Shown: positions 1 to 9,913, counted from the first letter of the stretch. The stretch: DNA of 64,000 bases from Actinomycetota bacterium (GCA_016870515.1 VGBL01000001.1:62001-126000), one strand, 5' to 3'. Numbers and translations: made by a program. The notes: generated from the letters alone by a model not told the origin.

Positions 1-1248
1 ACCACCAACGCCCTCGAGCTCGGCATCGACATCAGCGGACTCGACGCTGTGCTCACGTGCGGTTGGCCTGGCACTCGCGCATCGCTGTGGCAGCAGTGGG
101 GTCGCGCCGGACGTCGCCAAGGCGGTGCCCTCGGAGTGCTCATTGCGCGCGAGGACCCGCTCGATCGCTACGTCCTTGAGCATCCGGGCGTGATCTTCGA
201 TGAGCCTGTCGAGACTGTCGTGCTCGATCCGGCCAACCCCCACGTGCTGGGCCCGCACCTTCTTGCCGCCGCAAGGGAGCAGCCACTCACCGAGGACGAC
301 GCGACCACATGGTTCGGCCCCACGGCCGTGCCGCTGCTCGACGCGCTAGCGACTGAGGGCCAGCTTCGTCGGCGTCGCACAGGGTGGTTCTGGACCTCCA
401 AGGAATCGCCCGCCGACCGCATCGACCTGCGCGGGGAGGCCGGCACACCCATCCGGCTCGTCGAAGACGGCACAGGTCGACTCCTTGGCACCGTCGAGGC
501 CGCCCGCGCACCCGCCACCGTGCACTCCGGTGCCGTCTACGTCCATCAGGGAGACACCTATGTGGTGATCACCCTTGATCTCGATGAGGCCGTCGCCTTC
601 GTCGGGCGCGAGACCGTCGACTACTCCACGACGGCGACCGAAGTTGCCGACTATCGGATCGTGACCACCGACGAGGTCATCGCGTGGGGCGATGCGCATC
701 TCGCGCGCGGCGAGGTCGAGGTGACATCGCGGGTAGTCGGCTACCTCAAGCGTCGCTACTCCACCGGAGAGATCCTCGGCGAGGAACCCCTCCATCTCCC
801 TGAGCGCCTCTTGCGCACGCGTGGAGTCTGGTGGACGCTCTCCGACGAGCAGATCCACGCCCTCGGCGACCTCGATGTCGCCGGTGCCGCGCACGCAGCT
901 GAGCACGCGTCAATAGGCTTGCTCCCCCTCGTCGCCACCTGCGATCGGTGGGATATCGGCGGGGTCTCCACTCCCTTGCATCCCGACACGGGTCGCTGCA
1001 CGGTCATGGTCTACGACGGCCACCCGGGCGGGGCGGGCTTCGCCGATCGCGGCTTCGAGACCGCCACCGCATGGCTGGCCGCCACCCGCGCCGCCATCGC
1101 CGAGTGCTCGTGCGACTCAGGCTGCCCGTCGTGCGTGCAGTCACCCAAGTGCGGCAACGGCAACGAGCCCCTCGACAAGTCCGGTGCCGTGCGCATGCTC
1201 GATGCGCTGCTCCTCGCTACGCCGGACCCGCCCGAGATGACGCGCTGA
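1..1248 (+). CDS. DEAD/DEAH-box helicase with C-terminal DUF1998/MZB domain (5' partial)
   Basis: Window opens inside TTNALELGIDISGLDAVL...QQWGRAGRR (helicase motifs V/VI); C-terminus CSCDSGCPSCVQSPKCGNGNEPLDK four-Cys DUF1998 signature. Confidence 0.9.
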   Translation, partial: TTNALELGIDISGLDAVLTCGWPGTRASLWQQWGRAGRRQGGALGVLIAREDPLDRYVLEHPGVIFDEPVETVVLDPANPHVLGPHLLAAAREQPLTEDDATTWFGPTAVPLLDALATEGQLRRRRTGWFWTSKESPADRIDLRGEAGTPIRLVEDGTGRLLGTVEAARAPATVHSGAVYVHQGDTYVVITLDLDEAVAFVGRETVDYSTTATEVADYRIVTTDEVIAWGDAHLARGEVEVTSRVVGYLKRRYSTGEILGEEPLHLPERLLRTRGVWWTLSDEQIHALGDLDVAGAAHAAEHASIGLLPLVATCDRWDIGGVSTPLHPDTGRCTVMVYDGHPGGAGFADRGFETATAWLAATRAAIAECSCDSGCPSCVQSPKCGNGNEPLDKSGAVRMLDALLLATPDPPEMTR

Positions 1249-1543
1249 CCGTGGGCAGCGACCAGGGGCCGAGCGTGCCGGCCGGGTGCACGGAGACATG
1301 CACGACCGCGTCGTCCCCGACGAATTCGCACGCATCGAGACTTACGTGGTTGGCCCGTGCGATGACGCCGCCCCACGGGCACCCGGCTCGGGCTGTCGCT
1401 AGCGCGACAAGATCGGCGGCAATCGCGGCTCGCTGACGCGCAGTCGACACCGAGACCAGTGCCCAGCATGCCGAGCCGCCAAACAGGAGCAGCGTGACCA
1501 TGACGATGCCGAGCACGGTGCCCGAACCACGATCTGCCCTCAT
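1217..1543 (-). CDS. TadE-like / secretion-associated small membrane protein (Rv3654c-like position)
   Basis: N-terminal MRADRGSGTVLGIVMVTLLL hydrophobic segment typical of TadE-like proteins; clustered with tad genes; overlaps the helicase 3' end antisense. Confidence 0.7.
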   Translation of the reverse strand: MRADRGSGTVLGIVMVTLLLFGGSACWALVSVSTARQRAAIAADLVALATARAGCPWGGVIARANHVSLDACEFVGDDAVVHVSVHPAGTLGPWSLPTVSASSRAGPA

Positions 1544-1875
1544 GGCACAGTGACGGATTCGATGAGTGCCGTGGCCTCCGCGGTCACGTCGATGGTCATC
1601 CCGCCGAGCATCGGCAGCGGGGCACTCATCGGCTGGACGACGACGGCGCGGACGAGGCCGCCGTCGACAGACACGCTCACTCCTTCGAGGGCCGGCATCG
1701 TGACCCCGCGGGCGGCCTGTCGCGCCGCGGTCTGGGCGACGTCAAGGGCACGGATATAGGCCGCGCCCAGCGACGCCACCCAGACCAGGGCGACGGTGAC
1801 GGCCAGGAGGATCGGGATGGCGAGGGCTGTCTCCAGCAGAACGCTTCCTCTGTCAGCTGTCCTCCGCAGCCGCAT
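1540..1875 (-). CDS. TadE family pilus assembly protein
   Basis: DRGSVLLETALAIPILLAVTVALVWVASLG hydrophobic N-terminus with the TadE E residue; 4-bp overlap with next gene. Confidence 0.8.
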   Translation of the reverse strand: MRLRRTADRGSVLLETALAIPILLAVTVALVWVASLGAAYIRALDVAQTAARQAARGVTMPALEGVSVSVDGGLVRAVVVQPMSAPLPMLGGMTIDVTAEATALIESVTVP

Positions 1876-1877
1876 GA

Positions 1878-2087
1878 CTAGCCCCCGACGAAGATCGAGA
1901 GGGCGCGGGTGATGAGCGACCAGATGAGATTGCGGGCCTCCTCGCTCGTCAGGATCTTGATCAGGAGCCCGCCGAGGCCAGCCACGGCGACGGTGCCGAC
2001 CGCGTATTCGGCCGTCGTCATGCCGGCGTCCTCACGAGCGAGTCGCTGAAGCGAGCGCACCCGGGTGCGTGCAATGAGGTAGTGCAT
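1878..2087 (-). CDS. DUF4244 / Flp-type pilin-like protein
   Basis: DAGMTTAEYAVGTVAVAGLGGLLIKIL pilin-like cleavage/TM segment. Confidence 0.8.
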   Translation of the reverse strand: MHYLIARTRVRSLQRLAREDAGMTTAEYAVGTVAVAGLGGLLIKILTSEEARNLIWSLITRALSIFVGG

Positions 2088-2458
2088 GGAGCCTCCTTAT
2101 CCGGCGAACGGCCGGGCCGTGCGCTCCGATGGAGCACGCGCTCACCGTCGTCGCGACGCACGGGGAGTGGGAGCGATCGACTGCTGACTGTGGATGGACC
2201 GCTGCGATCGGCCCTGGGGACGGTTGCGTGCCTAGGGTGGCGGCAAGCGGCAGGTGGCTCCTCTGATGAGCGCCATTGCCCTGGTGGGTGTCTGCGCCGC
2301 ACCAGCAGCGTCGGCCGACGACTCCGTGGTGTGTCGCATCGCAGACGAGCACCTCACCGAGATTTCACTGGCGGCCGGAGCCGGTGCTTCGTCATCGCCT
2401 GCCCGGTCGTGGCGATAGCCGCCGCCGTGGGTCGACGCCCCGAGGAGCACGTCGCCGA

Positions 2459-3178
2459 CTAGGTGAGGCCACCGGTCGTTAGGGGCAGCGCGAGGGACAC
2501 TACGACCGGGACGATCCCCACCAGGAGGAATGCCGGGAGGAAGCAGGCGGCCAACGGGCCCACAGCCTTGACGCCGCTGGCGCGCGCTGCAGCATCAGCG
2601 CGAGCGCGCTGCGCGCGGCGCATGTCGCCCGCGGCATCGCGTAGGAGATCACTCAGTGGGGCACCGCTCTCGCTGGACCGCGCAGCGGCGAGCGCTATGG
2701 GTGACAGGGCTTTCTCCTGGGCCATCGTCTGCCACGCGATCGCCGGATCGGTGCCTAGGTCGAGAGAACTCACGAGCAGGCGCAGGGGGGCTGCGATGGG
2801 CTCCCCCATCGCTTCGGCCACGGCCGACATGGACGCCGGGAGTGGTGCGCCAGATGCCAGGCAGGCGGCCAGCAGGTCGGCTGCCGATGCAGACTGGCGC
2901 GCGATGGCGGCCCTGCGCGCGCGCTCCGCACGCGGCTCCAGCCGGCCCAGGCCCAGCGGAAGGAGTAGGGCGATGAGCACGCCGACGGCGAGGCCGACGA
3001 AGCCTCCCCACGCCACGGCGAACACCAGGCCCAGCGCGGCCGAGACAGCGCGAAGCACGCGCGGATCCGACAGGCCGGGGCGACGAGTCACGCGGGCGCG
3101 ACGCGAGGTGGTGACGAGGGGCTTCCTGACGGCAAGGCCAGCAGCCAGTGCGACGCAGCATGCGACGACGAGAATCAC
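2459..3178 (-). CDS. Type II secretion system F family protein (TadC-like)
   Basis: T2SSF-type hydrophobic protein downstream of TadB; GTG start proposed at 3178 giving a GTGA overlap with the upstream gene (ORF track start 3289). Confidence 0.8.
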   Translation of the reverse strand: MILVVACCVALAAGLAVRKPLVTTSRRARVTRRPGLSDPRVLRAVSAALGLVFAVAWGGFVGLAVGVLIALLLPLGLGRLEPRAERARRAAIARQSASAADLLAACLASGAPLPASMSAVAEAMGEPIAAPLRLLVSSLDLGTDPAIAWQTMAQEKALSPIALAAARSSESGAPLSDLLRDAAGDMRRAQRARADAAARASGVKAVGPLAACFLPAFLLVGIVPVVVSLALPLTTGGLT

Positions 3179-3867
3179 AGCAAGGCTTCCACGCGAGCTG
3201 CGATGCGCGAGGTCCATAGCAGGCCCAGAAGGGTCAATCCGATGCCACAGGTAAGGCAACCGAACCCGAGCGGTGTGCCCAGGAGCCATGCAAGCGGATC
3301 GCCGCCCATCGCGATTCCGAGGATGAGGCCCAGCACCGGCAACCCAGCGAGCATGCGTGCGGTCGCCCGTGGAGCGGCAAGGTGAGCGGCAAGCTGAGTC
3401 CGCACCTCGTCATCCTCACGATCGGCAGAGACCGCGCGGCGCAGCGATTCGGCAAGCCCGGCCCCGGTGCCATGGGCGACGCTCCAGCACGCCGAGACGG
3501 CAAGGAGCAGGCCGCACCCGGGCATCCGGGCGTCGGCCCGCAATGCCTCGACCACGTCGCCTCCCCAGGCGATGGCCGCGCGCGAGCGAGGTGCGAGATC
3601 GTCGCGGGCGAATGCGCGCTCCAGGGCACGGGTCGCTGAGTGTCCGGCGGAGAGTTCGGCCGCCATCGCGGCTACCGCATCGCGAGCGGTCTCGCGCCTG
3701 CGGTACTGGGAGCGCCTGGTGGTCAGGCGCCCGCGCAGACGCCTCACCAGGTCGACGGCGAGCGACGTGCTGGCGGTGGATGCGACGTGGTGTCTGCGCC
3801 CAGCATGTTGGCGGACGAATAGCGCAGCCGACAGGGCGGCAAGGCCAGCGACGGCGAGGGCGGTCAA
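3175..3867 (-). CDS. Type II secretion system F family protein (TadB-like)
   Basis: Membrane protein between TadA ATPase and TadC; 4-bp overlaps. Confidence 0.8.
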   Translation of the reverse strand: MTALAVAGLAALSAALFVRQHAGRRHHVASTASTSLAVDLVRRLRGRLTTRRSQYRRRETARDAVAAMAAELSAGHSATRALERAFARDDLAPRSRAAIAWGGDVVEALRADARMPGCGLLLAVSACWSVAHGTGAGLAESLRRAVSADREDDEVRTQLAAHLAAPRATARMLAGLPVLGLILGIAMGGDPLAWLLGTPLGFGCLTCGIGLTLLGLLWTSRIAARVEALL

Positions 3868-5042
3868 CGCACATTCCCACTCAATGGAACGTCGGCACCG
3901 CGCGCACTCAGCCGCGCCGCGAGGTCAGCTAGCCCTGGGCCCGCCACTTCGCCATTGGCCGACCAGGCGAGAGCCGGCACGGCAGTGATGAAGGGACCGT
4001 CGGCCCTGACGACGTGGACGCCCGAGACGCGGCGACCGACGGACGTGCGATCCACGTGGATGACGACGTCGAGCCCCGCGGCCGCCAGGGCATGCACCGC
4101 ATCGCGCGGCAGGCCGGCCATGAGACCCAGGGCCTCGATGCGTGCGGGCAGGTCGCCCGGGGAATTGGCATGGACGGTGCCGCAGCCTCCCTCGTGGCCG
4201 GTGTTGAGCGCCGCCAGGAGGTCGACGACCTCGGCGCCCCGGACCTCGCCAACGACCACCCGATCAGGGCGCATGCGCAGTGCGTGCCGAACCAGATCGC
4301 GCAGCGTCACCTGCCCCGCGCCTTCGAGGTTGGCGGGTCGCGCTTGGAGAGTGACGACATGGGGGTGATCTGGGCGGAGCTCAGCTGAGTCCTCCACGAT
4401 CAGGATGCGCTGGTCAGGCTGAATGCGGCCGAGGATCGAGCCGAGGATGGTCGTCTTGCCGGAGCCGGTCGCGCCCGTGACCAGGAACGACAGCCGCGCG
4501 CGCACGATGGCATCGATCCAGTCGGCTCCACTCGGGGTGAGGGTGCCCGTGGCGACGAGTTCGTCGAAGGTGAAGAAGGCACGCCTCGGGACGCGCAGCG
4601 AGATCACGGCACCGCGAGGGCAGATGGGTGGCAGGACCGCGTGCAGGCGCACCCCCTCGGGCATGCGCGCATCCACGAATGGGGTTGCTTCGTCGATGCG
4701 ACGCCCGGCCCTCGCCGCGAGGCGTTGGGCCAGCCGGATTGCCTCGGGCGGCGCCAGGTGGAGCCCGTCGACCCGTTGCAGCCCGACACCACGGTCGACC
4801 CAGACATCGCCGCCGGCGTTGACCAGCACATCAGTGACCGCGGCATCACGAATCAGCGACTGCAGCGGGCCGAGTCCGCGCAGATCATCGTGCAATGCGG
4901 CCACCAGCGGGAGAAGGCCGTCGGTCCCCAGTACGACTCCCTCTGCGCGCAGGGCGTCGGCAACGGCGGACGCGCGAATCGACCCTGCGTCACCCGAGTC
5001 GGCCAGGCGCCCACGGACTCGATCGAGAAGAGGCGCAGTCAT
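3864..5042 (-). CDS. TadA/CpaF family secretion ATPase
   Basis: Walker A VTGATGSGKTTIL, LIVEDSAELRPDHPHVVTLQ, MRPDRVVVGEVRGAEVVDLLAALNTGHEGG. Confidence 0.95.
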   Translation of the reverse strand: MTAPLLDRVRGRLADSGDAGSIRASAVADALRAEGVVLGTDGLLPLVAALHDDLRGLGPLQSLIRDAAVTDVLVNAGGDVWVDRGVGLQRVDGLHLAPPEAIRLAQRLAARAGRRIDEATPFVDARMPEGVRLHAVLPPICPRGAVISLRVPRRAFFTFDELVATGTLTPSGADWIDAIVRARLSFLVTGATGSGKTTILGSILGRIQPDQRILIVEDSAELRPDHPHVVTLQARPANLEGAGQVTLRDLVRHALRMRPDRVVVGEVRGAEVVDLLAALNTGHEGGCGTVHANSPGDLPARIEALGLMAGLPRDAVHALAAAGLDVVIHVDRTSVGRRVSGVHVVRADGPFITAVPALAWSANGEVAGPGLADLAARLSARGADVPLSGNVR

Positions 5043-6097
5043 GGCAGGAGCCTTGGGGCATCGTCGGCATCGAGAAGGTCGAGCACCGGCTGGGTGACGG
5101 AGCGCCACGAGCGAGACCGAGCGAGCCCCGACGAATCGCCACGGGCCAGTGCGCGATCGTGGCGCCACTGTGCCACGACCGGCACTCCCAGGGCGTCGGC
5201 GACGTCAAGGCCATGAAGCACCGACTCGCGGCCACGGCGGAAGACCGCCGCCGTGCGGCATCCAGCCGAGTGCAGAGCCTCGAAGAGGGCGTGGGCCGCG
5301 GGGAGCGCGGAGGGATCATCGGCGACCACGACCACGACCAGGTCGCTGCGTGCCCACACCAGTCGCGACACCGGATCGAGCGCGCGCGGACAATCGATCA
5401 CGACGAGTCCCCCGCCCCGGACAGCAGCATCGACAACGGCAGCGCAGGAGTCGATGGGGATGCGCCCGGGGTCTGCGCCGGTCGAGGAGATCACGGCGAG
5501 ATTGCGATCGCGTGGAAGGGCACCGCGCAGGGCGGAGGGAGACAGTCGGCCCGAGACCGCAGCTAGATCAGGCCACCTCACGCCCGCCACGTCGTGCAGG
5601 TCAGCACGGAGGTCTATGCCACCGCTGAGCGGATCGATGTCGATGAGGAGGGCGTCGCCGGAGTATGCGCGCGCCAGCAGCGTGGCGTAGGACGTCGCTC
5701 CCGCACCCCCGCGCCCGGCAACGACAGTGACCACCCGCGCGGGCGGGCCGGTCGTATCGCTGAGGTCGCTCAGGCGCTCCACCAGCCATCGATCAGCCTC
5801 GGGAAGGGCGGCCACGTGCTCCGCGCCAACAGCGACGGCCCCGCGCCAAATCACCGGGTCGTCGCCATCCGCCGATCGGGCCACCACGATGACGCCGGGG
5901 CGCCTCGGCCATCCGAGGCAGGCAACTCGCGCTAGCGCATCCGCCCCCGCCAGGACTACTGGCGCGCAGACCCACCTCGCTGCGGCATCGGGGCCCGTAT
6001 CGCAGGTATAAACGTCGGTGCCCGCTGCGCTGGCTACCCGGAGGACCTCGTCGAGCAGGAGGTCGTCGGTGGTGAGCAGTAGGGGGAGTGTCGGCAT
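5039..6097 (-). CDS. CpaE/Ssd-like MinD-family protein (septum site-determining protein-like)
   Basis: VVAGRGGAGATSYATLLARA deviant Walker A, LLIDIDPLSGGIDL; upstream of tadA as in mycobacterial Rv3660c locus. Confidence 0.8.
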   Translation of the reverse strand: MPTLPLLLTTDDLLLDEVLRVASAAGTDVYTCDTGPDAAARWVCAPVVLAGADALARVACLGWPRRPGVIVVARSADGDDPVIWRGAVAVGAEHVAALPEADRWLVERLSDLSDTTGPPARVVTVVAGRGGAGATSYATLLARAYSGDALLIDIDPLSGGIDLRADLHDVAGVRWPDLAAVSGRLSPSALRGALPRDRNLAVISSTGADPGRIPIDSCAAVVDAAVRGGGLVVIDCPRALDPVSRLVWARSDLVVVVVADDPSALPAAHALFEALHSAGCRTAAVFRRGRESVLHGLDVADALGVPVVAQWRHDRALARGDSSGLARSRSWRSVTQPVLDLLDADDAPRLLP

Positions 6098-6207
6098 GCG
6101 CCCAGGCTGTGGGCGCACTGATTCAGTGGCGAGACGGCCAGGGAATCTGTGGACAGGGCTGATTGCTCGCACATGTGGACACGTGAAGGCGCGGGTACTG
6201 TGAGCGC

Positions 6208-6993
6208 GTGACGCGGGCCGCGGCCTTCTTCGATCTCGACAAGACGATCCTGGCCACGTCGAGCGCCCTCGCCTTCACGCGACCCTTCTACCGTGGCGGG
6301 CTCATCAGTCGCTCCGACGTGGTGCGCAGCGCCTACGCCCAGTTCATCTTCCTGGCATCCGGGGCCGACCACGATCAGATGGAGACCATGCGCAGGTACA
6401 TGTCGTCCCTCGTGACCGGGTGGGACGTCGCCAAAGTGCGACAGATAGTGGGCGAGACCCTCGACCAGATCATCGACCCCGTGATCTACGACGAGGCCGT
6501 GCTGCTCATCGACGAGCATCGGGCCTGGGGACGAGACATCATCATCATCTCTTCCTCCGGTACCGAGGTGGTGGAGCCGATCGGCGAGCGACTCGGCGTG
6601 GATCTCGCTGTCGGCACTCAGCTCGAGGTCATCAATGGCCGCTACTCCGGTGAGATCCTGTTTTACGCATATGGAGAGGGCAAGGCCCAGGCGATGCGCG
6701 ATCTGGCGGCTGAGCGCGGCTACGACCTTGCCGCGTCATACGCCTACACCGACTCCATCACCGATCTGCCCATGCTCCAGGCCGTCGGAAACCCCACCGT
6801 GGTCAACCCGGATTCTGAACTCCGCCGACTCGCCGCGGAGCGTGGATGGCCCATTTTCGACTTCCGTCAACCGGTCGCCATGCACCAGCGGATACCGCCC
6901 GAGAGACGACGCACCCTGGCCGTCGTCGGCGCCGGGACAGCCGTCACCGTCGTGGCACTGGGGCTCGCTTGGTATGTCCGACGGCGGCGATGA
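6208..6993 (+). CDS. HAD-IB family hydrolase
   Basis: AAFFDLDKTILATSS motif I; YAYTDSITDLPMLQAVGNPTVVNPD motif IV. Confidence 0.9.
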   Translation: MTRAAAFFDLDKTILATSSALAFTRPFYRGGLISRSDVVRSAYAQFIFLASGADHDQMETMRRYMSSLVTGWDVAKVRQIVGETLDQIIDPVIYDEAVLLIDEHRAWGRDIIIISSSGTEVVEPIGERLGVDLAVGTQLEVINGRYSGEILFYAYGEGKAQAMRDLAAERGYDLAASYAYTDSITDLPMLQAVGNPTVVNPDSELRRLAAERGWPIFDFRQPVAMHQRIPPERRRTLAVVGAGTAVTVVALGLAWYVRRRR

Positions 6994-7907
6994 CGGACGC
7001 CATGGAGGTCATCGAGCAGGGCGAGGAGTCGCGCAGTCGCGGTGGTCGCATCGCCCTTGTGGCGGCGGCAATCATCGCAGCGGCCGCCCTCGCCGGTGTC
7101 GCCGTCCTGCTTCTCGTGCGTTCGAGCACGACGCCCACTCTCGCCGTCGTCGGCATCCAGCAGGTCGAATCGGTCGGCGTCGAGCCCAACGCCGAGGACT
7201 CCTCGTGGGAGGGCAAGCTGGGCATGCCGTCGGGTGCCACACTGCCCGGAGCGGTGGTTCGCGTGACGGTCAGTGGCGACCCCCGATCCTCGATTCGCGT
7301 GCAGCCGGCCGCGTCCTCCGGAGCGCTGCATATCGACGGTCGCGAAGAGGCGGAGGTGCCGGCCGGCGGGTCCACCGAGCTCACGATGACGATTGCCCCC
7401 GCGGATTGCACGGCCACGCTCACACCCAACGGCCTCGACGAGGCTGGCTATCGCTGGCGCAAGCCCGCTGGCGTGCAAGTGGTGGAGGACCTCAACGGCA
7501 CGGCACTGCGCCTCTCCGGCGATGCGCGAGCGGCCCTCGAACAGATCCTGGCCGCTTTGTGCGCACCCGCAGGGCCCCCTCCGACACTCACCTTCATCGG
7601 TGCACGCCTCAACGGCACCTACCGCGAGCAGATCCTCGACATCACCGCACGCGTCGGCACCTCCGCCGACCGCGCACTCACGCATCCACTCGACGGTCCT
7701 GCATTGCGAGGCATCGGTGCCTTCGAGAGGCCCGGAGACCCGGTGGTCACGTTGATGTGGCGGGTCGCACCGCTGGGTGAGCAATCCGACGGCGTGCTCG
7801 ACGCATATGTGCGCGTCATCACGGTGACCGGGGATACGGCGTACCCCTGGGTCGTGCGCGTAGTCCCCCCTGCCGACCTACGGCCTGCCTCGTCAACCTC
7901 GAGCTGA
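6990..7907 (+). CDS. Hypothetical single-pass membrane protein
   Basis: ATG at 6990 overlaps preceding stop; TM segment IALVAAAIIAAAALAGVAVLLLV. Confidence 0.6.
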   Translation: MTDAMEVIEQGEESRSRGGRIALVAAAIIAAAALAGVAVLLLVRSSTTPTLAVVGIQQVESVGVEPNAEDSSWEGKLGMPSGATLPGAVVRVTVSGDPRSSIRVQPAASSGALHIDGREEAEVPAGGSTELTMTIAPADCTATLTPNGLDEAGYRWRKPAGVQVVEDLNGTALRLSGDARAALEQILAALCAPAGPPPTLTFIGARLNGTYREQILDITARVGTSADRALTHPLDGPALRGIGAFERPGDPVVTLMWRVAPLGEQSDGVLDAYVRVITVTGDTAYPWVVRVVPPADLRPASSTSS

Positions 7908-8729
7908 CGAGGCACCGAAGCCGACCGCGGCGGCGTTCCACATGACCCAGCGCGCCATGGCCGAGGGATCTCCCGACATGTAATCGCGGACGCCGTATAC
8001 ATAGGAACGCCGACCCAGCGACAGCATCCCCGCCTCGGGTGCACTCATCAGGTCGGGGTCAACCCCGCGGGATGCGAGCACGAGGCGTACGCCGGCTCGC
8101 GCAATGAGGCCCGACCCCCAAACGAAAGGGCGCAGGGCCAGGAGCTCGCCGTGCACAATCGACGCCAGCACGATCGCGGGAGCCGCGGACGGCGTCGTGA
8201 GCACATCGACCAGGGACGCCAGCCGAGGGGAGACCTCGGCAGCCGATGGCAGCGAACCGATGCGGAGGGGATCGACGACGTCGTCAGCCGTGCGAGGTCG
8301 TCCGAGAGTGGACTCGTCGGTGAACGACCGCGCAGCCAAGACGTGCAAATGCGCCAGGACTTGCAGCGGAGCCCGCTGCCAGGTGTCGACCTGATGCGGG
8401 ATCTCAGCGGTGACATCGAGTGCGGCGGCGGCGGCCCGGCCGAGGGGGGAATCGTCGAGACCAGCCAGCATGGCCTCGATCGATAGCTCCGCGCCCTCGA
8501 GCGCGGCGCTATCGCGGGCACCGCGGACCACCGACTTACGGGCGACTTCGGCCGCGCGAGCGCGCACCCCCCGATCCCACAGGAGGCCGTCCACCTCGTC
8601 GCGTGCGGCCGCGCAGGCCTCAGCGACGGCGGGCAGGCCGGCAATGGCGATCAGCGCGTCGGTCAGTAGGACTGCGCCCCTTGGGCCACGAGCTTGTCGA
8701 GGACCGCCTGATCTTGGGCCTCGAGCCAC
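7893..8729 (-). CDS. Degenerate Fic-fold protein (Rv3662c-like position)
   Basis: HGELLALRPFVWGSGLIARAGVRLVLASRG resembles a decayed Fic motif; start codon uncertain (may be near 8670). Confidence 0.65.
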   Translation of the reverse strand: MARGPRSGGPRQARGPRGAVLLTDALIAIAGLPAVAEACAAARDEVDGLLWDRGVRARAAEVARKSVVRGARDSAALEGAELSIEAMLAGLDDSPLGRAAAAALDVTAEIPHQVDTWQRAPLQVLAHLHVLAARSFTDESTLGRPRTADDVVDPLRIGSLPSAAEVSPRLASLVDVLTTPSAAPAIVLASIVHGELLALRPFVWGSGLIARAGVRLVLASRGVDPDLMSAPEAGMLSLGRRSYVYGVRDYMSGDPSAMARWVMWNAAAVGFGASSARG

Positions 8730-9913
8730 TTCACCAGGTCAGCATTCGAGACGAACTTGAGGTCGGGGTACTGAGCGGAGGCATCGATCATGAAGCGCGT
8801 CAGCGCATTCTGGTAGGCACCGCACACCCACGTGTTGAAGTGATTGCCGAAGAAGAGCGGTGCGCGATTGCCGTTGTAGAGCGCGTCGACCGCGGCCATG
8901 AGGGAATCGTAGGTCGACTGTTCGATGCGATCGCAGGTCGCCTGGTCGGCCTCCTGCTTGCAGTCGTTCTGGGCGCAGAGGAAGTTGTAGTCCATCGACA
9001 GGTTGGACCTGTCGTAGCCCACAACCTTGATCGTCTGAAGCGGGAAGTCCCACAGTCCGTAGTCGTTTTGAACGGGCCACTGCAGGACGCCGGGATTCGA
9101 CGCGTCGTACTTGAATCCGTTTTCGACGAAGACCGGGTACATCACATCGCGCTGGCCCTCCAGACACGGAGTGCGGGCACCTATCATCACGCTGTGGTTG
9201 AACGGCAGAGGCGTCGGACCACTCACGCCGTTGATGGCGGCCCAGTCGTCCATGATCATGATGTCCTGGCTGAACTCGCTCTCCCACTCCGAGGTTCCCC
9301 ACGAGTTGACCGCGCCGTCATTGGGCTCGCACCAGTGGCCGAGGAAGTGGGTGCCGATCTCGTGGCCCCCCTCGTAGGCCTCCTTGTAGTTGGCAACGCG
9401 CTGGACGACCTCTTGCGCGTCGTCGGCGAATCCGATGGCCGAGGAGCCGGCCTCTCGACCGGGTGTCTCGTAGAGGTACCTCTGCCCTTCGGGCAGCAGG
9501 CACAGGCCGGAGACGAAGAACGTGAGTCGCGCGTCGACCTGGTCGGCCGTGTCCATGTAGTGACGGATGATGTCGTTGCTGCATGAGCCGTCGAATGAAA
9601 TGATGACGAACTGCGGCGGGGTCTCACCCGGCGCAAGCTTGGTGATCTCCATCTCGGGCTGCGGCAGACTGACGGCCGACACCCCTCCACCATCGCCCGT
9701 GACATCGCCCACCTCCGGCGCAGGCGGAGACGACGACTCCCCCTGCCCGCCAGAGGCCTCGCTGCTGTCGGGGACCGCGTCGGTGGCTTGCGCACCGGGG
9801 GATGAATCGTTCGCCGTGGGCGCGGATGAGGTGCCGGGGAGCACAGCCCCGAGCACAAGTCCCAGCGTGGCCGCGAGGGCAAGGAGCAGGGGAACGACGA
9901 CCCGGGCGCGCAC
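8663..9913 (-). CDS. Secreted polysaccharide deacetylase-like protein
   Basis: N-terminal signal, PPQFVIISFDGSCSNDIIRHYMD...ARLTFFVSG, GGHEIGTHFLGHW NodB-like motifs. Confidence 0.8.
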   Translation of the reverse strand: MRARVVVPLLLALAATLGLVLGAVLPGTSSAPTANDSSPGAQATDAVPDSSEASGGQGESSSPPAPEVGDVTGDGGGVSAVSLPQPEMEITKLAPGETPPQFVIISFDGSCSNDIIRHYMDTADQVDARLTFFVSGLCLLPEGQRYLYETPGREAGSSAIGFADDAQEVVQRVANYKEAYEGGHEIGTHFLGHWCEPNDGAVNSWGTSEWESEFSQDIMIMDDWAAINGVSGPTPLPFNHSVMIGARTPCLEGQRDVMYPVFVENGFKYDASNPGVLQWPVQNDYGLWDFPLQTIKVVGYDRSNLSMDYNFLCAQNDCKQEADQATCDRIEQSTYDSLMAAVDALYNGNRAPLFFGNHFNTWVCGAYQNALTRFMIDASAQYPDLKFVSNADLVKWLEAQDQAVLDKLVAQGAQSY

